A stretch of DNA of 51,551 bases from positions 1 through 51,551 of the forward strand of contig CANRJP010000007.1 of assembly GCA_947630975.1 (NCBI GenBank). The letters run 5' to 3'. The notes under the pieces were generated by a model. That model ran no database searches and was not told the DNA's origin. It worked only from the letters and a program-made list of their open reading frames with translations. Position numbers and translations under genes: made by a program. This document shows positions 35,093 through 43,296 of the stretch, piece by piece. This DNA comes from an uncultured Clostridia bacterium. Its GTDB lineage: Bacteria > Bacillota > Clostridia > UMGS1883. Every line of letters begins with the position of its first letter. Within the stretch, counting starts at the first letter, position 1.

Positions 35093-36232
35093 TTACAGCC
35101 ACTGTTCAGGCATGGTCTCTCTCAGCCCGAAGTGGTACAGAATTGCGTCGGCTATGCGGCGACTGGCGTTGCCGTCGCCGTAGGGGTTTACGGCGTGGCT
35201 CATTTTGCTGTACTCGGCCCCGTCGGTCAAAAGCTGATGGGCGAGGGAATAGATTACCTCCTCGTGAACGCCGGCGATTTTCACGGTTCCGGCCTCGGCG
35301 GCCTCGGGCCTCTCGGTCTCTCCCCGGAGCACCAGCACAGGCTTGCCCAGAGCGGGAGCCTCCTCCTGAAGCCCGCCGCTGTCGGTCATGACAAGATAAC
35401 AGCGGCTCATGGCGTTGTGGAGCACGTCCACGTCCAGCGGGTCTATGAGGTGTACTCTCGGCATACCGCCCAGAACCTCGGTCGCCGTGTCGCGGACAGC
35501 GGGATTGAGATGGACGGGATAAACCACCTCAACGTCGGGGAATTCCCGAACTATGCGGGCCACGGCGCGGCAGATGTTGTGCAGCGGCTCACCCAGATTT
35601 TCCCGGCGGTGGGCGGTCATAAGTATCACGCGTTTGCTCCAGTCGATATTTTCCAGAGGAGTTCCGGCGAAGGAGAAGTCGTCCCTTATCGTAGTGTGGA
35701 AAGCGTCTATCACGGTGTTGCCGGTTACGAAAATACGGGCCGGGTCAACTCCCTCCTTAAGCAGGTTGGCCCTGTTGTTGACGGTGGGTGAGAAGTGCAG
35801 GTCGGCGATGGCGCCGGTGAGCTTGCGGTTCATTTCCTCGGGAAAGGGGAAGTATTTGTCGCCGGTTCGCAGACCCGCCTCCACGTGCCCCACCTTTACC
35901 TGATTGTAATAGGCGGCCAAGGCCCCCGCAAAGGTGGTGGAGGTGTCGCCGTGAACCAGCACCAGATCGGGCTTTTCCTTGCGGAATACCTCCTCAAGGC
36001 CCGTCAGGGCGCGTGTGGTTATTCCGGCCAGGGTCTGCCTGTCCTGCATAATGTCCAAATCGTAGTCCGGGGTAAGCTTGAACAAATTCAGAACCATGTC
36101 CAGCATCTGACGGTGTTGGGCGGTGACGCAGACCCGGCAGTCGATCTCGGGCCGCTTCCGCAGCTCGTATACCAGCGGAGCCATTTTAATGGCCTCCGGT
36201 CTTGTACCGAAAACTGTAAAAACCTTCAACAT
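35093..36232 (-). CDS. wecB: UDP-N-acetylglucosamine 2-epimerase (non-hydrolysing)
   Basis: Interconverts UDP-GlcNAc and UDP-ManNAc, supplying ManNAc for teichoic-acid linkage units or capsule. Seen: VFGTRPEAIKMAPLVYEL, VHGDTSTTFAGALAAYYN, GHVEAGLRTGDKYFPFPEE, TAHRRENLGEP and TDSGGLQEEAPALGKPVLVLR. 379 residues, complete. It follows tagO by 19 nt, so precursor and lipid-linked first sugar are co-produced. Confidence 0.95.
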   Translation of the reverse strand: MLKVFTVFGTRPEAIKMAPLVYELRKRPEIDCRVCVTAQHRQMLDMVLNLFKLTPDYDLDIMQDRQTLAGITTRALTGLEEVFRKEKPDLVLVHGDTSTTFAGALAAYYNQVKVGHVEAGLRTGDKYFPFPEEMNRKLTGAIADLHFSPTVNNRANLLKEGVDPARIFVTGNTVIDAFHTTIRDDFSFAGTPLENIDWSKRVILMTAHRRENLGEPLHNICRAVARIVREFPDVEVVYPVHLNPAVRDTATEVLGGMPRVHLIDPLDVDVLHNAMSRCYLVMTDSGGLQEEAPALGKPVLVLRGETERPEAAEAGTVKIAGVHEEVIYSLAHQLLTDGAEYSKMSHAVNPYGDGNASRRIADAILYHFGLRETMPEQWL

Positions 36233-36251
36233 TTTTCTTTATGGCGCACAG

Positions 36252-37352
36252 CTATTTGCTCTGCGCGTCTCCTTTCCGGTTATTTTCATCCTTTTTGTTT
36301 TCGTCCTTTTTGCTTTCATCTTTGGTGTCGGTGTTCAGTATCCTCGGAATGAGGGTCATGAAGAGGGTGAATGCGATCATCACTATCAGTATTGCCAGCA
36401 GACTTACCGCTCCCGTCCAGATAAGGCCCACGGCTATGACGCAAAGCGCCGCGCACACGGCGTATATGGCGATGACGGCCTGTTTTTGGCTCAGTCCCGC
36501 GTCCACCAGCCTGTGGTGGAGGTGGCCCCGGTCGGGACTCATGATGGGTCTGTGATTTTTGGCACGGCGCAGCATGGCGAAAGCCGTGTCAAACAGCGGC
36601 ATACCCAAAATCAGGAAGGGCACCGCCAAGCTTATGACCGCGTAGCCCTTGAACAGACCCTGTATCGACAGGGTTGACAGCATGAAGCCCAGGAAAAGGG
36701 CGCCGGTGTCACCCATGAAGAGCTTGGCGGGATTGAAGTTGTAGGGGAGGAAGCCGAAGCAGGCTCCCGTCAGGGCCGCCGTGGCGTAGGCTATATCGGG
36801 TTCTCCTACCAGCAGGGCTATGCAGAGCATTGTCAGTGATGATATGGACGAAACCCCGCAGGCCAGCCCGTCCAACCCGTCCAGCAGATTTATGGCGTTG
36901 GTCACGGCCACTATCCACAGTATGGTCAGAGGTACGGAAAAATATTTCAGGTCAAGATAGCCGTAAGCGTCGATGAATTTGGGCACGGCGATGATGTCTA
37001 TTTTTACGCCGCTGAGTACGGGAAAAAGAGCCGCCACAATCTGAATGACCAGCTTCAGCTTGGCGCCAAGGGCGTAAATGTCGTCAAATATGCCCATGAC
37101 AATTATGACTATGCTGCCCAGCAAAATCCCGCGGAAGGGCTTGTCAATGGGCACAAAGATCAGGGCCGCCACAAGAAATCCGGCGAAGATGGCCAGCCCG
37201 CCCAGCAGAGCGGTGGGCTTTTTGTGCATACGGCGGTTGTCCTTGGGCACGTCCACCGCACCGATTTTAAAGGCCAGCTTTTTTACCGGCGGCGTCAAAA
37301 GAAAGGACACCACAAAGGCGGTGATAAAGGCAAATAATATGCTCGTATTCAT
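36252..37352 (-). CDS. tagO: Undecaprenyl-phosphate GlcNAc-1-phosphate transferase (TagO/WecA type)
   Basis: Polytopic membrane enzyme starting wall-teichoic-acid or other lipid-linked glycan synthesis by moving GlcNAc-1-P to undecaprenyl phosphate. Seen: about eleven membrane segments, DVPKDNRRMHKKPTALLGGLA, NLLDGLDGLACG, LFMGDTGALFLG and SPDRGHLHHRLVDAG, with the catalytic aspartates. A charged tail (DTKDESKKDENKKDENN) is extra. GTG 37361 is in frame, but GGGGTG six nt before ATG 37352 favours the latter. Confidence 0.93.
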   Translation of the reverse strand: MNTSILFAFITAFVVSFLLTPPVKKLAFKIGAVDVPKDNRRMHKKPTALLGGLAIFAGFLVAALIFVPIDKPFRGILLGSIVIIVMGIFDDIYALGAKLKLVIQIVAALFPVLSGVKIDIIAVPKFIDAYGYLDLKYFSVPLTILWIVAVTNAINLLDGLDGLACGVSSISSLTMLCIALLVGEPDIAYATAALTGACFGFLPYNFNPAKLFMGDTGALFLGFMLSTLSIQGLFKGYAVISLAVPFLILGMPLFDTAFAMLRRAKNHRPIMSPDRGHLHHRLVDAGLSQKQAVIAIYAVCAALCVIAVGLIWTGAVSLLAILIVMIAFTLFMTLIPRILNTDTKDESKKDENKKDENNRKGDAQSK

Positions 37353-37368
37353 AAGTTTCACCCCATTT

Positions 37369-38373
37369 TTAAAGGATAAAGCCCACCTTTTTCTGAACCT
37401 TGGCGAGAGTGCGTCCGGCGATGCGCCGGGCGGTGTCTCCGCCGCTTCTGTACACGCTTTCCAGATAATCCTTATTTTTCATAAGGTCGTTGTATTTCTC
37501 CTGAATGGGCCGCAGACACTCGGCCGTGGCCTCGCCCACGGCGGCCTTGAAGTCCCCGTAGCCTTTGCCGACGAACTCCGCCACGGCCTCGTCGATGGAC
37601 TTGCCCGTAGCCACGGAATAGATGGTCAGCAGGTTGTTCACTCCGTCTTTGCCCTCGCGGTAGGCCACCTCGGCCTCGGAGTCAGTAACGGCACGCTTTA
37701 TCTTCCTTATTATGACCTCCGGCGGGTCGAGGATGTATATGCAGCCGTTGGGGTTGGGGTCGCTTTTGCTCATTTTTGACGTCGGATCCTGAAGGCCCAT
37801 TATGTTGGAGCCCGCGCTGGGCGGGGCAATATATGGGTCGGGAATTGTGAACACGTCGCCGTATATTCCGTTAAAACGCTGGGCGATGTCCCTTGTCAGC
37901 TCGATGTGCTGCTTCTGATCCTTGCCCACGGGCACCATGTCCGCCTGATAGAGGAGAATGTCCGCCGCCATCAGCACAGGGTAGTCAAAAAGACCGGCGT
38001 TGATGTTGTCGGCGTGCTTTTGGCTCTTGTCCTTGAACTGGGTCATACGGCTCAGCTCCCCCATCTGGGTGTAGCAGTTGAGTATCCACGCCAGCTCGGC
38101 GTGGGCGGACACCTGACTTTGTATAAAGAACACGTTCTTTTCCGGGTCAAGACCGGCGGCGATGTACTGGGCCAGCAGTGACAGCGTCCGTGCACGGAGC
38201 TTGGCCGGCTCCTGACGGAGAGTTATGGTGTGCATATTGGCTATCATGTACACGCAGCTGTACTCGTCCTGGAGCTTGACCCAGTTTTTCAGGGCGCCCA
38301 TGTAGTTGCCGAGGGTAAGGCTGTCGCCCGAGGGCTGTATTCCCGAAAGTATCACCTTTTTGTCGTTTATCAT
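37369..38373 (-). CDS. trpS: Tryptophanyl-tRNA synthetase
   Basis: Class I synthetase charging tRNA-Trp. Seen: SGIQPSGDSLTLGNYMGAL (the HIGH-equivalent), VPVGKDQKQHIELTRDIAQRFN, and the KMSKS loop SKMSKSDPN. 334 residues, typical. No T-box was seen before it; it lies 12 nt after the aminotransferase gene and is probably co-transcribed. Confidence 0.96.
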   Translation of the reverse strand: MINDKKVILSGIQPSGDSLTLGNYMGALKNWVKLQDEYSCVYMIANMHTITLRQEPAKLRARTLSLLAQYIAAGLDPEKNVFFIQSQVSAHAELAWILNCYTQMGELSRMTQFKDKSQKHADNINAGLFDYPVLMAADILLYQADMVPVGKDQKQHIELTRDIAQRFNGIYGDVFTIPDPYIAPPSAGSNIMGLQDPTSKMSKSDPNPNGCIYILDPPEVIIRKIKRAVTDSEAEVAYREGKDGVNNLLTIYSVATGKSIDEAVAEFVGKGYGDFKAAVGEATAECLRPIQEKYNDLMKNKDYLESVYRSGGDTARRIAGRTLAKVQKKVGFIL

Positions 38374-38385
38374 TGCGCGTCACCT

Positions 38386-39564
38386 TCAATAATTTTTGAT
38401 TACTTCCGCGAGGATGTTTATTCCCCTCACTATGTTCTCATCCGAGGAATTTGAGTAGTTCAGCCGGAACTCGGAATACTTCCTGTTCAGGTCGATCATG
38501 CAGCTGCTGCCGGGCACGAAGGCCACTTTTTTCTCCACGCCCCGGTTGAACAGCTCCTGAGAATCGAACCTTTCTGGCAGTGTACACCACAGGAAGATGC
38601 CGCCCTCGGGCCGGGTGTAACGGCAGTATTCGGGGAAGCAGCCGTCCATGGCCTCCAGCATCACGGCGCACTTGTGGCCGTAGAGTTCGCGGCTCCTTTG
38701 GATATGGGCGTCGATGTCGTAATTCGTCACAAACTCGTAGGCTATCATCTGGTTGAGCACGGGGGTGTGGACGTCCACTATCTGCTTTATGACGGCCATT
38801 TTTTCCAGAATGTCCTCCCGAGCGCTGGTGAAGCCTATGCGCAGACCGGGGGAGAGTATCTTGCTGAAGCTTCCGGCGTAAATTACCCGTCCCTTTTCGT
38901 CCATGCTCTTGATCGTGGGCACTTCCTCGCCCCGATAGCGGAGCTCGCCGTAGGGATTGTCCTCGAGAATGAAGAAGTCGTATTTTTCCGCCATTTCCAA
39001 CAGGCGTTGGCGTTTTTGAAGGCTCATGGTTATGCCGCTGGGGTTCTGGAAGGTGGGAATGGTGTAGAGCAGGCGCACCCTTTCCCTCTTCAAAAGCTCC
39101 TCGAAGGCGTTCAGATCAAGGCCGTCCTCCGCCACCGGCACGTCCGCGAGGCGGGCGTTATAGCTGCGGAAGTTGTTCAGGCCGCCCACGAAGCTGGGCC
39201 GCTCCACGGCCACGACGTCGCCCTCGTTGACAAGGGCGCGGGCTGTCAGGTCGATGACCTGCTGACCGCCGGTGGTTATTATCACGGCGTCCTTTTCTTT
39301 TATTATGCCCTGCTTCACCAGCCTGGCCTTAACAAAATCCTGAAGGGGGCCGTAGCCCTCGGTTATGCCGTACTGAAGAGCCTTCACTCCGTTGTCGCGG
39401 AATATGCGGGCCGAAATTTCCTCCAGCTCCGCCGTGGGGAACAGATCCGGCGAGGGAGCGCCCCCGGCAAAGGAGATTATTTCCGGGTCGGCAAGGAGCT
39501 TGAAGGTGGCGCGGATTGCGCTGCCGGACAGACCGGCCGCCCGGTCGGCGAATATATTTGACAT
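38386..39564 (-). CDS. PLP-dependent aminotransferase (class I/II, 2-aminoadipate/MocR-like)
   Basis: Fold-type I aminotransferase of the LysN/AroJ-like group. Seen: SFAGGAPSPDLFPTAEL near residue 35, LQYGITEGYGPLQDFV, ITTGGQQVIDLTARALVNEGD, IPTFQNPSGITM, LEDNPYGELRY and the PLP lysine in YAGSFSKILSPGLRIGF. 392 residues. There is no N-terminal DNA-binding domain. Substrate unknown; branched-chain, aromatic or aminoadipate are all known in the group. Confidence 0.87.
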   Translation of the reverse strand: MSNIFADRAAGLSGSAIRATFKLLADPEIISFAGGAPSPDLFPTAELEEISARIFRDNGVKALQYGITEGYGPLQDFVKARLVKQGIIKEKDAVIITTGGQQVIDLTARALVNEGDVVAVERPSFVGGLNNFRSYNARLADVPVAEDGLDLNAFEELLKRERVRLLYTIPTFQNPSGITMSLQKRQRLLEMAEKYDFFILEDNPYGELRYRGEEVPTIKSMDEKGRVIYAGSFSKILSPGLRIGFTSAREDILEKMAVIKQIVDVHTPVLNQMIAYEFVTNYDIDAHIQRSRELYGHKCAVMLEAMDGCFPEYCRYTRPEGGIFLWCTLPERFDSQELFNRGVEKKVAFVPGSSCMIDLNRKYSEFRLNYSNSSDENIVRGINILAEVIKNY

Positions 39565-39608
39565 GACAGATCATTCCTTTTCTCAGCGTTAATTATACAA
39601 TTATAAAC

Positions 39609-39637
39609 ATTATAGCACATCGGGACAAAAATGTAAA
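39609..39637 (-). promoter_or_regulatory. Promoter of the aminotransferase-trpS-tagO-wecB stretch
   Basis: On the minus strand TTTACA (39637-39632), 17 nt, TATAAT (39614-39609), 45 nt before the aminotransferase ATG. Confidence 0.75.
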
Positions 39638-39714
39638 GTAAAATTTCTAAATAATTACAGTTTAATTACAATTTGTACACTTAAATGAAATAATTATACA
39701 GAATAAACGTAAAA

Positions 39715-39748
39715 AGAAAAAGTGCGCCCGATTTATCGGGACGCACCG
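39715..39748 (-). terminator. Terminator of the T-box/leuA/mnmM unit
   Basis: On the minus strand GGTGCGTCCCGA-TAAA-TCGGGCGCACT followed by TTTTTCTTTTT. It lies about 300 nt after the mnmM stop, beyond repeat E, so the transcript would include that repeat. The gap 39565-40042 holds only this terminator, the promoter at 39609-39637 and repeat E. Confidence 0.75.
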
Positions 39749-39842
39749 AAGCATTATGAATTTGTGCAATGTTGTTGTAAATAAACTCACAATGTAATTT
39801 GGAGGCATGGGGCTGTACAAAAAAATCGTGCAGACCGTTCAA

Positions 39843-40012
39843 GTAAACACTGATTAAATACAGTGCGGCGATTGGCGAGACATAATTTTCTCGAGACAAG
39901 GAAAAAAGCGCAGAAATACTTTGTGTATTTCGAGCATTTTTGACGCGGTATCGAGGAAATTTGGCCGCCAGGCGTCGTGCTGAGCCGCAGGCGCTATTTA
40001 TTCAGTGTTTAC
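39843..40012. repeat. Long-hairpin repeat of a sister family (GTAAACACTGA ends), copy E
   Basis: 170-nt imperfect palindrome with 18-nt ends, GTAAACACTGATTAAATA and TATTTATTCAGTGTTTAC (17 of 18 pairs). The centre, GCGCAGAAATACTTTGTGTATTTCGAGC, matches the centre of copies A and C (GCAG, AATAC, GTATT), although the ends differ. It starts about 30 nt after the mnmM stop. Confidence 0.75.
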
Positions 40013-40042
40013 TCAAGGGTTGAAAGCATTTATTAAGCAAAA

Positions 40043-40597
40043 TTATATCCCTTTTACGATAACCGCCGAAATGGGAACATCTCCCGTCCGATTGTAAAAG
40101 CGGGTCAGCAGCACGGTGTATCTGCTCGGGTCTAAGTCGGCCAGATATTCCAGCAGGGCGTCCCGCTCCTCATAACCGCTGCGGCCGCCGTAATATATGG
40201 AAAGGGAAATTTTTCCGCCGTCACGGAGCAGCCTCAGCCCCGCCTCAATAGCGGCAACCGTACTTTCGGCATGAGTAAAGACCGAGTGGTCTCCTCCGGG
40301 AAGCCAGCCCAGATTGAACACGATAAAATCAACCGTGCCCGGTTCGGCGTATTTTTCCATGTTTGCGTGACTGTCGAGTATGACCTCGGCGTTATCCAGC
40401 CCCAGCTCTTTCAGCCGCTTTTTGGTGTTTTCCACGGCTTGGGGCTGGATGTCGAAGGCCGTCACCCGTCCGTTTGGACCCACAAGACCGCACAGTTTTG
40501 CCGTGTCGTGGCCGTTGCCGGCGGTGGCGTCGATGCACAGGCCGCCCTTCGGCACGGACTCACGGAACAGCCTGTCGTTCAGGGAGAGGGTATTCAT
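40043..40597 (-). CDS. mnmM: tRNA wobble-uridine methyltransferase MnmM (YtqB family)
   Basis: Class I SAM enzyme of PF06962 (putative rRNA methylase, YtqB). In B. subtilis this family methylates the aminomethyl group of nm5s2U34 in tRNA. Seen: GGLCIDATAGNGHDTAKLCGLVG (SAM loop), VTAFDIQPQAVENTKKRL, VDFIVFNLGWLPGGDHSVFT and ISLSIYYGGRSGYEERDALLEYL. 184 residues. Its ATG overlaps the leuA stop by one base (TAATG), so it is translated in series with leuA. Confidence 0.85.
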   Translation of the reverse strand: MNTLSLNDRLFRESVPKGGLCIDATAGNGHDTAKLCGLVGPNGRVTAFDIQPQAVENTKKRLKELGLDNAEVILDSHANMEKYAEPGTVDFIVFNLGWLPGGDHSVFTHAESTVAAIEAGLRLLRDGGKISLSIYYGGRSGYEERDALLEYLADLDPSRYTVLLTRFYNRTGDVPISAVIVKGI

Positions 40598-42264
40598 TAT
40601 TTGCCGGCCTTTTCCAGGCGGTTAATGGCGCTGATAAGGGCGTAAACCGAGGAGGTCATGATGTCGGTGTTCCTTCCCGCGCCCCAGGAGGAGGTCTTGC
40701 CGTCGCTTATCTCGATGTAGGAGATGGCGCGGCTCTTGCTGCCCTTTTCAAGGGCGTGCTCCTTGTAGGTGACTACCGAGAAGCCCGGATGATAGCGGTC
40801 GCACAGGGCGTTGCACACCGCGTCCAGACGGCCGTTGCCGTGACCGGCCAGCACAAGGGTGTCGCCGTTCATTTCTATTGTCACCTCGGCCTCGATGCCG
40901 TTGCGCTGTACGTAGTGACATTCCATCAGCTTCATGGGGTCGGAAACGTTGATGAAGTCCTTGAGGAAGATATCCAGTACCTCGTCGGGGGACAGTTCCT
41001 TGTGCAGATGGTCGGACACGGACTTCACCGCGTAGCCGAACACCTCCCGCATCTTGGGGGGCAGGTCGTAGCCGAACTGCTTTTCCATCAAATAGCCGAT
41101 GCCGCCCTTGCCACTCTGGCTGTTGATGCGGATAACGTCGCTCTCGTACTCGCGTCCCACGTCGTGGGGGTCGATTGGCAGATAAGGCACCGACCAGCCG
41201 TCGAGGTGCTTTTCCTCACGCCAGTTCATGCCCTTGGCGATGGCGTCCTGATGGGAGCCGCTGAAGGCCGCGAACACCAGCCGTCCGGCGTAGGGGCTGC
41301 GCTCGCCCACGGTCATGCCGGTAAGGCGCTCGTAGGCCGCCACTATGAAGGGCAGATTTTCGAGGTTTAACTTGGGATCGACGCCGTGACTGAACATATT
41401 CAGAGCCAAGGTCACGATGTCCACGTTGCCGGTGCGCTCACCGTTGCCGAAAAGCGTTCCCTCTATCCGGTCGCCGCCGGCCAGCAGACCCAGCTCGCTG
41501 TCCGCCACGCCGCAGCCCCGGTCGTTGTGGGGGTGCAGGGACAGAACCACGCTGTCGCGGCGGTTCATGTTGTCGCTCATGTACTCTATCTGGCTGGCGT
41601 AAACGTGGGGGAGAGACATCTCCACGGTCACGGGCAGATTGATTATCACCTTGCGGTCGGGAGTGGGCTGCCACACGTCGATAACGGCGTTGCAGACCTC
41701 CAGGGCGTACTCGGGCTCGGTGCCGGTGAAGCTTTCGGGAGAGTACTCAAAGAGGAAGTTGCCCTCCATTTCGGAGGCGATCTCCTTCAGCAGCTTCGCG
41801 CCGGAAACAGCTATTTCGGTTATCTCTTCCTTGCTCTTTTTAAAGACCTGTTCGCGCTGGGCCACGCTTGTGGAGTTGTAAAGGTGTACTATGACGGGGG
41901 TCTTGCAGCCCTTCAGGGATTCAAAGGTTTTTCTGATTATGTGTTCCCGCGACTGGGTAAGAACCTGAATGGTGACGTCCTCGGGAATGAGGTTTTTTTC
42001 GATAAGGGCGCGGACGAACTCGTACTCCGTCTCGCTTGCGGCGGGGAAGCCCACCTCAATCTCTTTAAAGCCCACCTCGACGAGAAGCTGGAAGAACTCA
42101 AGCTTTTCCTCAAGGCTCATGGGCACCACAAGGGCCTGATTGCCGTCCCGCAGGTCAACGCTGCACCATACGGGGGCGCGGTCGATGTACTCCTTTTTCG
42201 CCCATTTCAGTTCATTGACAGGAGGCATAAAGTAGCCCCTTTGATACTTTTGGTAATTTTTCAT
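40597..42264 (-). CDS. leuA: 2-Isopropylmalate synthase (LeuA, type 2)
   Basis: First step of leucine synthesis: acetyl-CoA plus 2-ketoisovalerate to 2-isopropylmalate. Seen: APVWCSVDLRDGNQALVVPM (catalytic R and metal ligand D), HLYNSTSVAQREQVF, LSLHPHNDRGCGVADSEL with the metal-binding HPH, GERTGNVDIVTLALNMF and a C-terminal regulatory domain. 555 residues, the longer LeuA form. GGAG lies 8 nt before ATG 42264; the frame starts at 42282. It should be under the Leu T-box at 42828-43090, with the RAYT gene in between. Confidence 0.95.
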   Translation of the reverse strand: MKNYQKYQRGYFMPPVNELKWAKKEYIDRAPVWCSVDLRDGNQALVVPMSLEEKLEFFQLLVEVGFKEIEVGFPAASETEYEFVRALIEKNLIPEDVTIQVLTQSREHIIRKTFESLKGCKTPVIVHLYNSTSVAQREQVFKKSKEEITEIAVSGAKLLKEIASEMEGNFLFEYSPESFTGTEPEYALEVCNAVIDVWQPTPDRKVIINLPVTVEMSLPHVYASQIEYMSDNMNRRDSVVLSLHPHNDRGCGVADSELGLLAGGDRIEGTLFGNGERTGNVDIVTLALNMFSHGVDPKLNLENLPFIVAAYERLTGMTVGERSPYAGRLVFAAFSGSHQDAIAKGMNWREEKHLDGWSVPYLPIDPHDVGREYESDVIRINSQSGKGGIGYLMEKQFGYDLPPKMREVFGYAVKSVSDHLHKELSPDEVLDIFLKDFINVSDPMKLMECHYVQRNGIEAEVTIEMNGDTLVLAGHGNGRLDAVCNALCDRYHPGFSVVTYKEHALEKGSKSRAISYIEISDGKTSSWGAGRNTDIMTSSVYALISAINRLEKAGK

Positions 42265-42311
42265 AACCGTTGCTCCTTTCAAAAAATAGTTATTTATATT
42301 AAGAAATATTG

Positions 42312-42812
42312 CTAACGTAACTCATAATACCATTTTGCCGGGTTTTTGTCTATGTACTGCCATCGGGTCAAAAAATCGTTTTCATCGCGGACAATGTGGT
42401 CGTAAAAACTCGTCTGCCAAAGCTTCTCTCCCGTTTCCCGGTTGGTAAAGCGCTTTAACGCGCCAATGACCGACGATACGGTAGGGCGCGACGACCTCGG
42501 CGCGCCGTAGTTTTCGGAAACGGCTTTGGCATTGTCATTTATCGTCATTAAAATATGTACATGATTTGGCATAATTATATAATTCTCAACAGTAATATCA
42601 GCATAAGCCTTTGGTATGCTCAGAATATATTTTTCTACTATTTTCCCGCGTGACGACAGGGCTGTTTCCGGCGCGCCGGGGTCGTCGCGCCCTACGGTTA
42701 TGCGGGAAAAAATACATTCCTTGTTTCTTGCGCACACAGTTATAAAATATGCGCCGACAGATGAATAATCATAGTCTTTAAGTCTCGGATGTTTGCGGTT
42801 TGGTAAATCCAT
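42312..42812 (-). CDS. REP-associated tyrosine transposase (RAYT, IS200-like Y1 family)
   Basis: Single-strand DNA transposase domesticated to act on REP palindromes. Seen: SSVGAYFITVCARNKECIF, the HUH motif in IIMPNHVHILM, and the catalytic-tyrosine region SFYDHIVRDENDFLTRWQYIDKNPAKW. 166 residues. The frame is open to 42854, but that part lies in the T-box terminator, so ATG 42812 is taken. It is located between a T-box leader and leuA in the same direction. Its own coding sequence carries two inverted 27-bp REP-like copies (42481-42507 and 42669-42695). Confidence 0.88.
   Translation of the reverse strand: MDLPNRKHPRLKDYDYSSVGAYFITVCARNKECIFSRITVGRDDPGAPETALSSRGKIVEKYILSIPKAYADITVENYIIMPNHVHILMTINDNAKAVSENYGAPRSSRPTVSSVIGALKRFTNRETGEKLWQTSFYDHIVRDENDFLTRWQYIDKNPAKWYYELR
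42481..42507 (+). repeat. REP-like GTAG hairpin within the RAYT gene, copy 1
   Basis: Starts GTAGGGCGCGACGACCTCGG and ends CGCGCCG. GGCGCG and CGCGCC can pair as a stem at whose foot stands GTAG, the tetranucleotide that marks RAYT-recognised REPs in enterobacteria. On the coding (minus) strand it encodes YGAPRSSRPT. It is 26/27 identical to the inverse of 42669-42695. Confidence 0.75.
42669..42695 (-). repeat. REP-like GTAG hairpin within the RAYT gene, copy 2 (inverted)
   Basis: On the minus strand starts GTAGGGCGCGACGACCCCGG and ends CGCGCCG. It encodes VGRDDPGAP. With copy 1, 161 nt away in opposite orientation, it forms a BIME-like pair. Confidence 0.75.
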
Positions 42813-42827
42813 AAAATCACGGCTTTT

Positions 42828-43090
42828 CCACAAATAAAGGCTCCGTCTCCACATAGAGACGAAGCCGGGCTGCTCCGCGGTACCACTCTATTTCGCCAAA
42901 AAGGCGCACTTTACGGATACGTTCATATCCTGCCGCTGTAACGGTCGGCCTCCGTCTTAACCTATGACCCGGCGCACCGGGGTTCAGCAAGCGACTCCAA
43001 GGCGAGTTCGGACTCTTTCCGCCGCCGGCTCACACCGCCCGCCGGCTCTCTGGGGACTTCCGGAATCTTACTGCTCCTTTTCACAGTCTT
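42828..43090 (-). promoter_or_regulatory. T-box leader, probably leucine-specific
   Basis: On the minus strand the T-box AGAGTGGTACCGCGG (42889-42875) is followed by the terminator GGCTTCGTCTC-TATGT-GGAGACGGAGCC (42866-42839) and TTTATTT. Upstream lies the stem I region with AGTA (near 43070), GAGAGCCGGCGG, GTGTGAGCCGGCGG and GAACTCGCC. The likely specifier is CTC (43006-43004), a leucine codon placed after GAA as usual, which agrees with leuA downstream. Uncharged tRNA-Leu would stabilise the antiterminator and allow read-through into RAYT, leuA and mnmM. Specifier assignment is by position, not by folding. Confidence 0.88.
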
Positions 43091-43117
43091 TGGTTATTTG
43101 TGTTCGATTGTGCTTCT

Positions 43118-43145
43118 ATTATAACACGGAATTTTAAAATTGCAA
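43118..43145 (-). promoter_or_regulatory. Promoter of the T-box/RAYT/leuA unit
   Basis: On the minus strand TTGCAA (43145-43140), 16 nt, TATAAT (43123-43118). It starts the transcript about 30 nt before the first T-box element. Confidence 0.72.
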
Positions 43146-43209
43146 GTATTTTTCAAAAATTTTTTCAAAAAATTTTTACGAGTTAACAAGAATTTAACAT
43201 TCCCGACAC

Positions 43210-43238
43210 TTGCAATTAATATACAGTGGTGATATAAT
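43210..43238 (+). promoter_or_regulatory. Promoter of the GH105 gene
   Basis: TTGCAA (43210-43215), 17 nt, TATAAT (43233-43238), 58 nt before the start. It diverges from the T-box promoter. No catabolite or regulator site was recognised between them. Confidence 0.7.
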
Positions 43239-43296
43239 TACGTTATAATATGCTTTGACGGGCATCTCAGTCAATCAATCCCGAAAAGGAGAGGTT

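Noticed and set aside
39681-39899. 72-codon minus-strand frame across repeat E
   Set aside because: It crosses a terminator and one arm of a palindromic repeat; no ribosome site and no protein-like conservation.
42855-43080. Possible structural RNA other than a T-box
   Set aside because: The exact AGAGTGGTACCGCGG box plus terminator and a downstream amino-acid gene identify a T-box.
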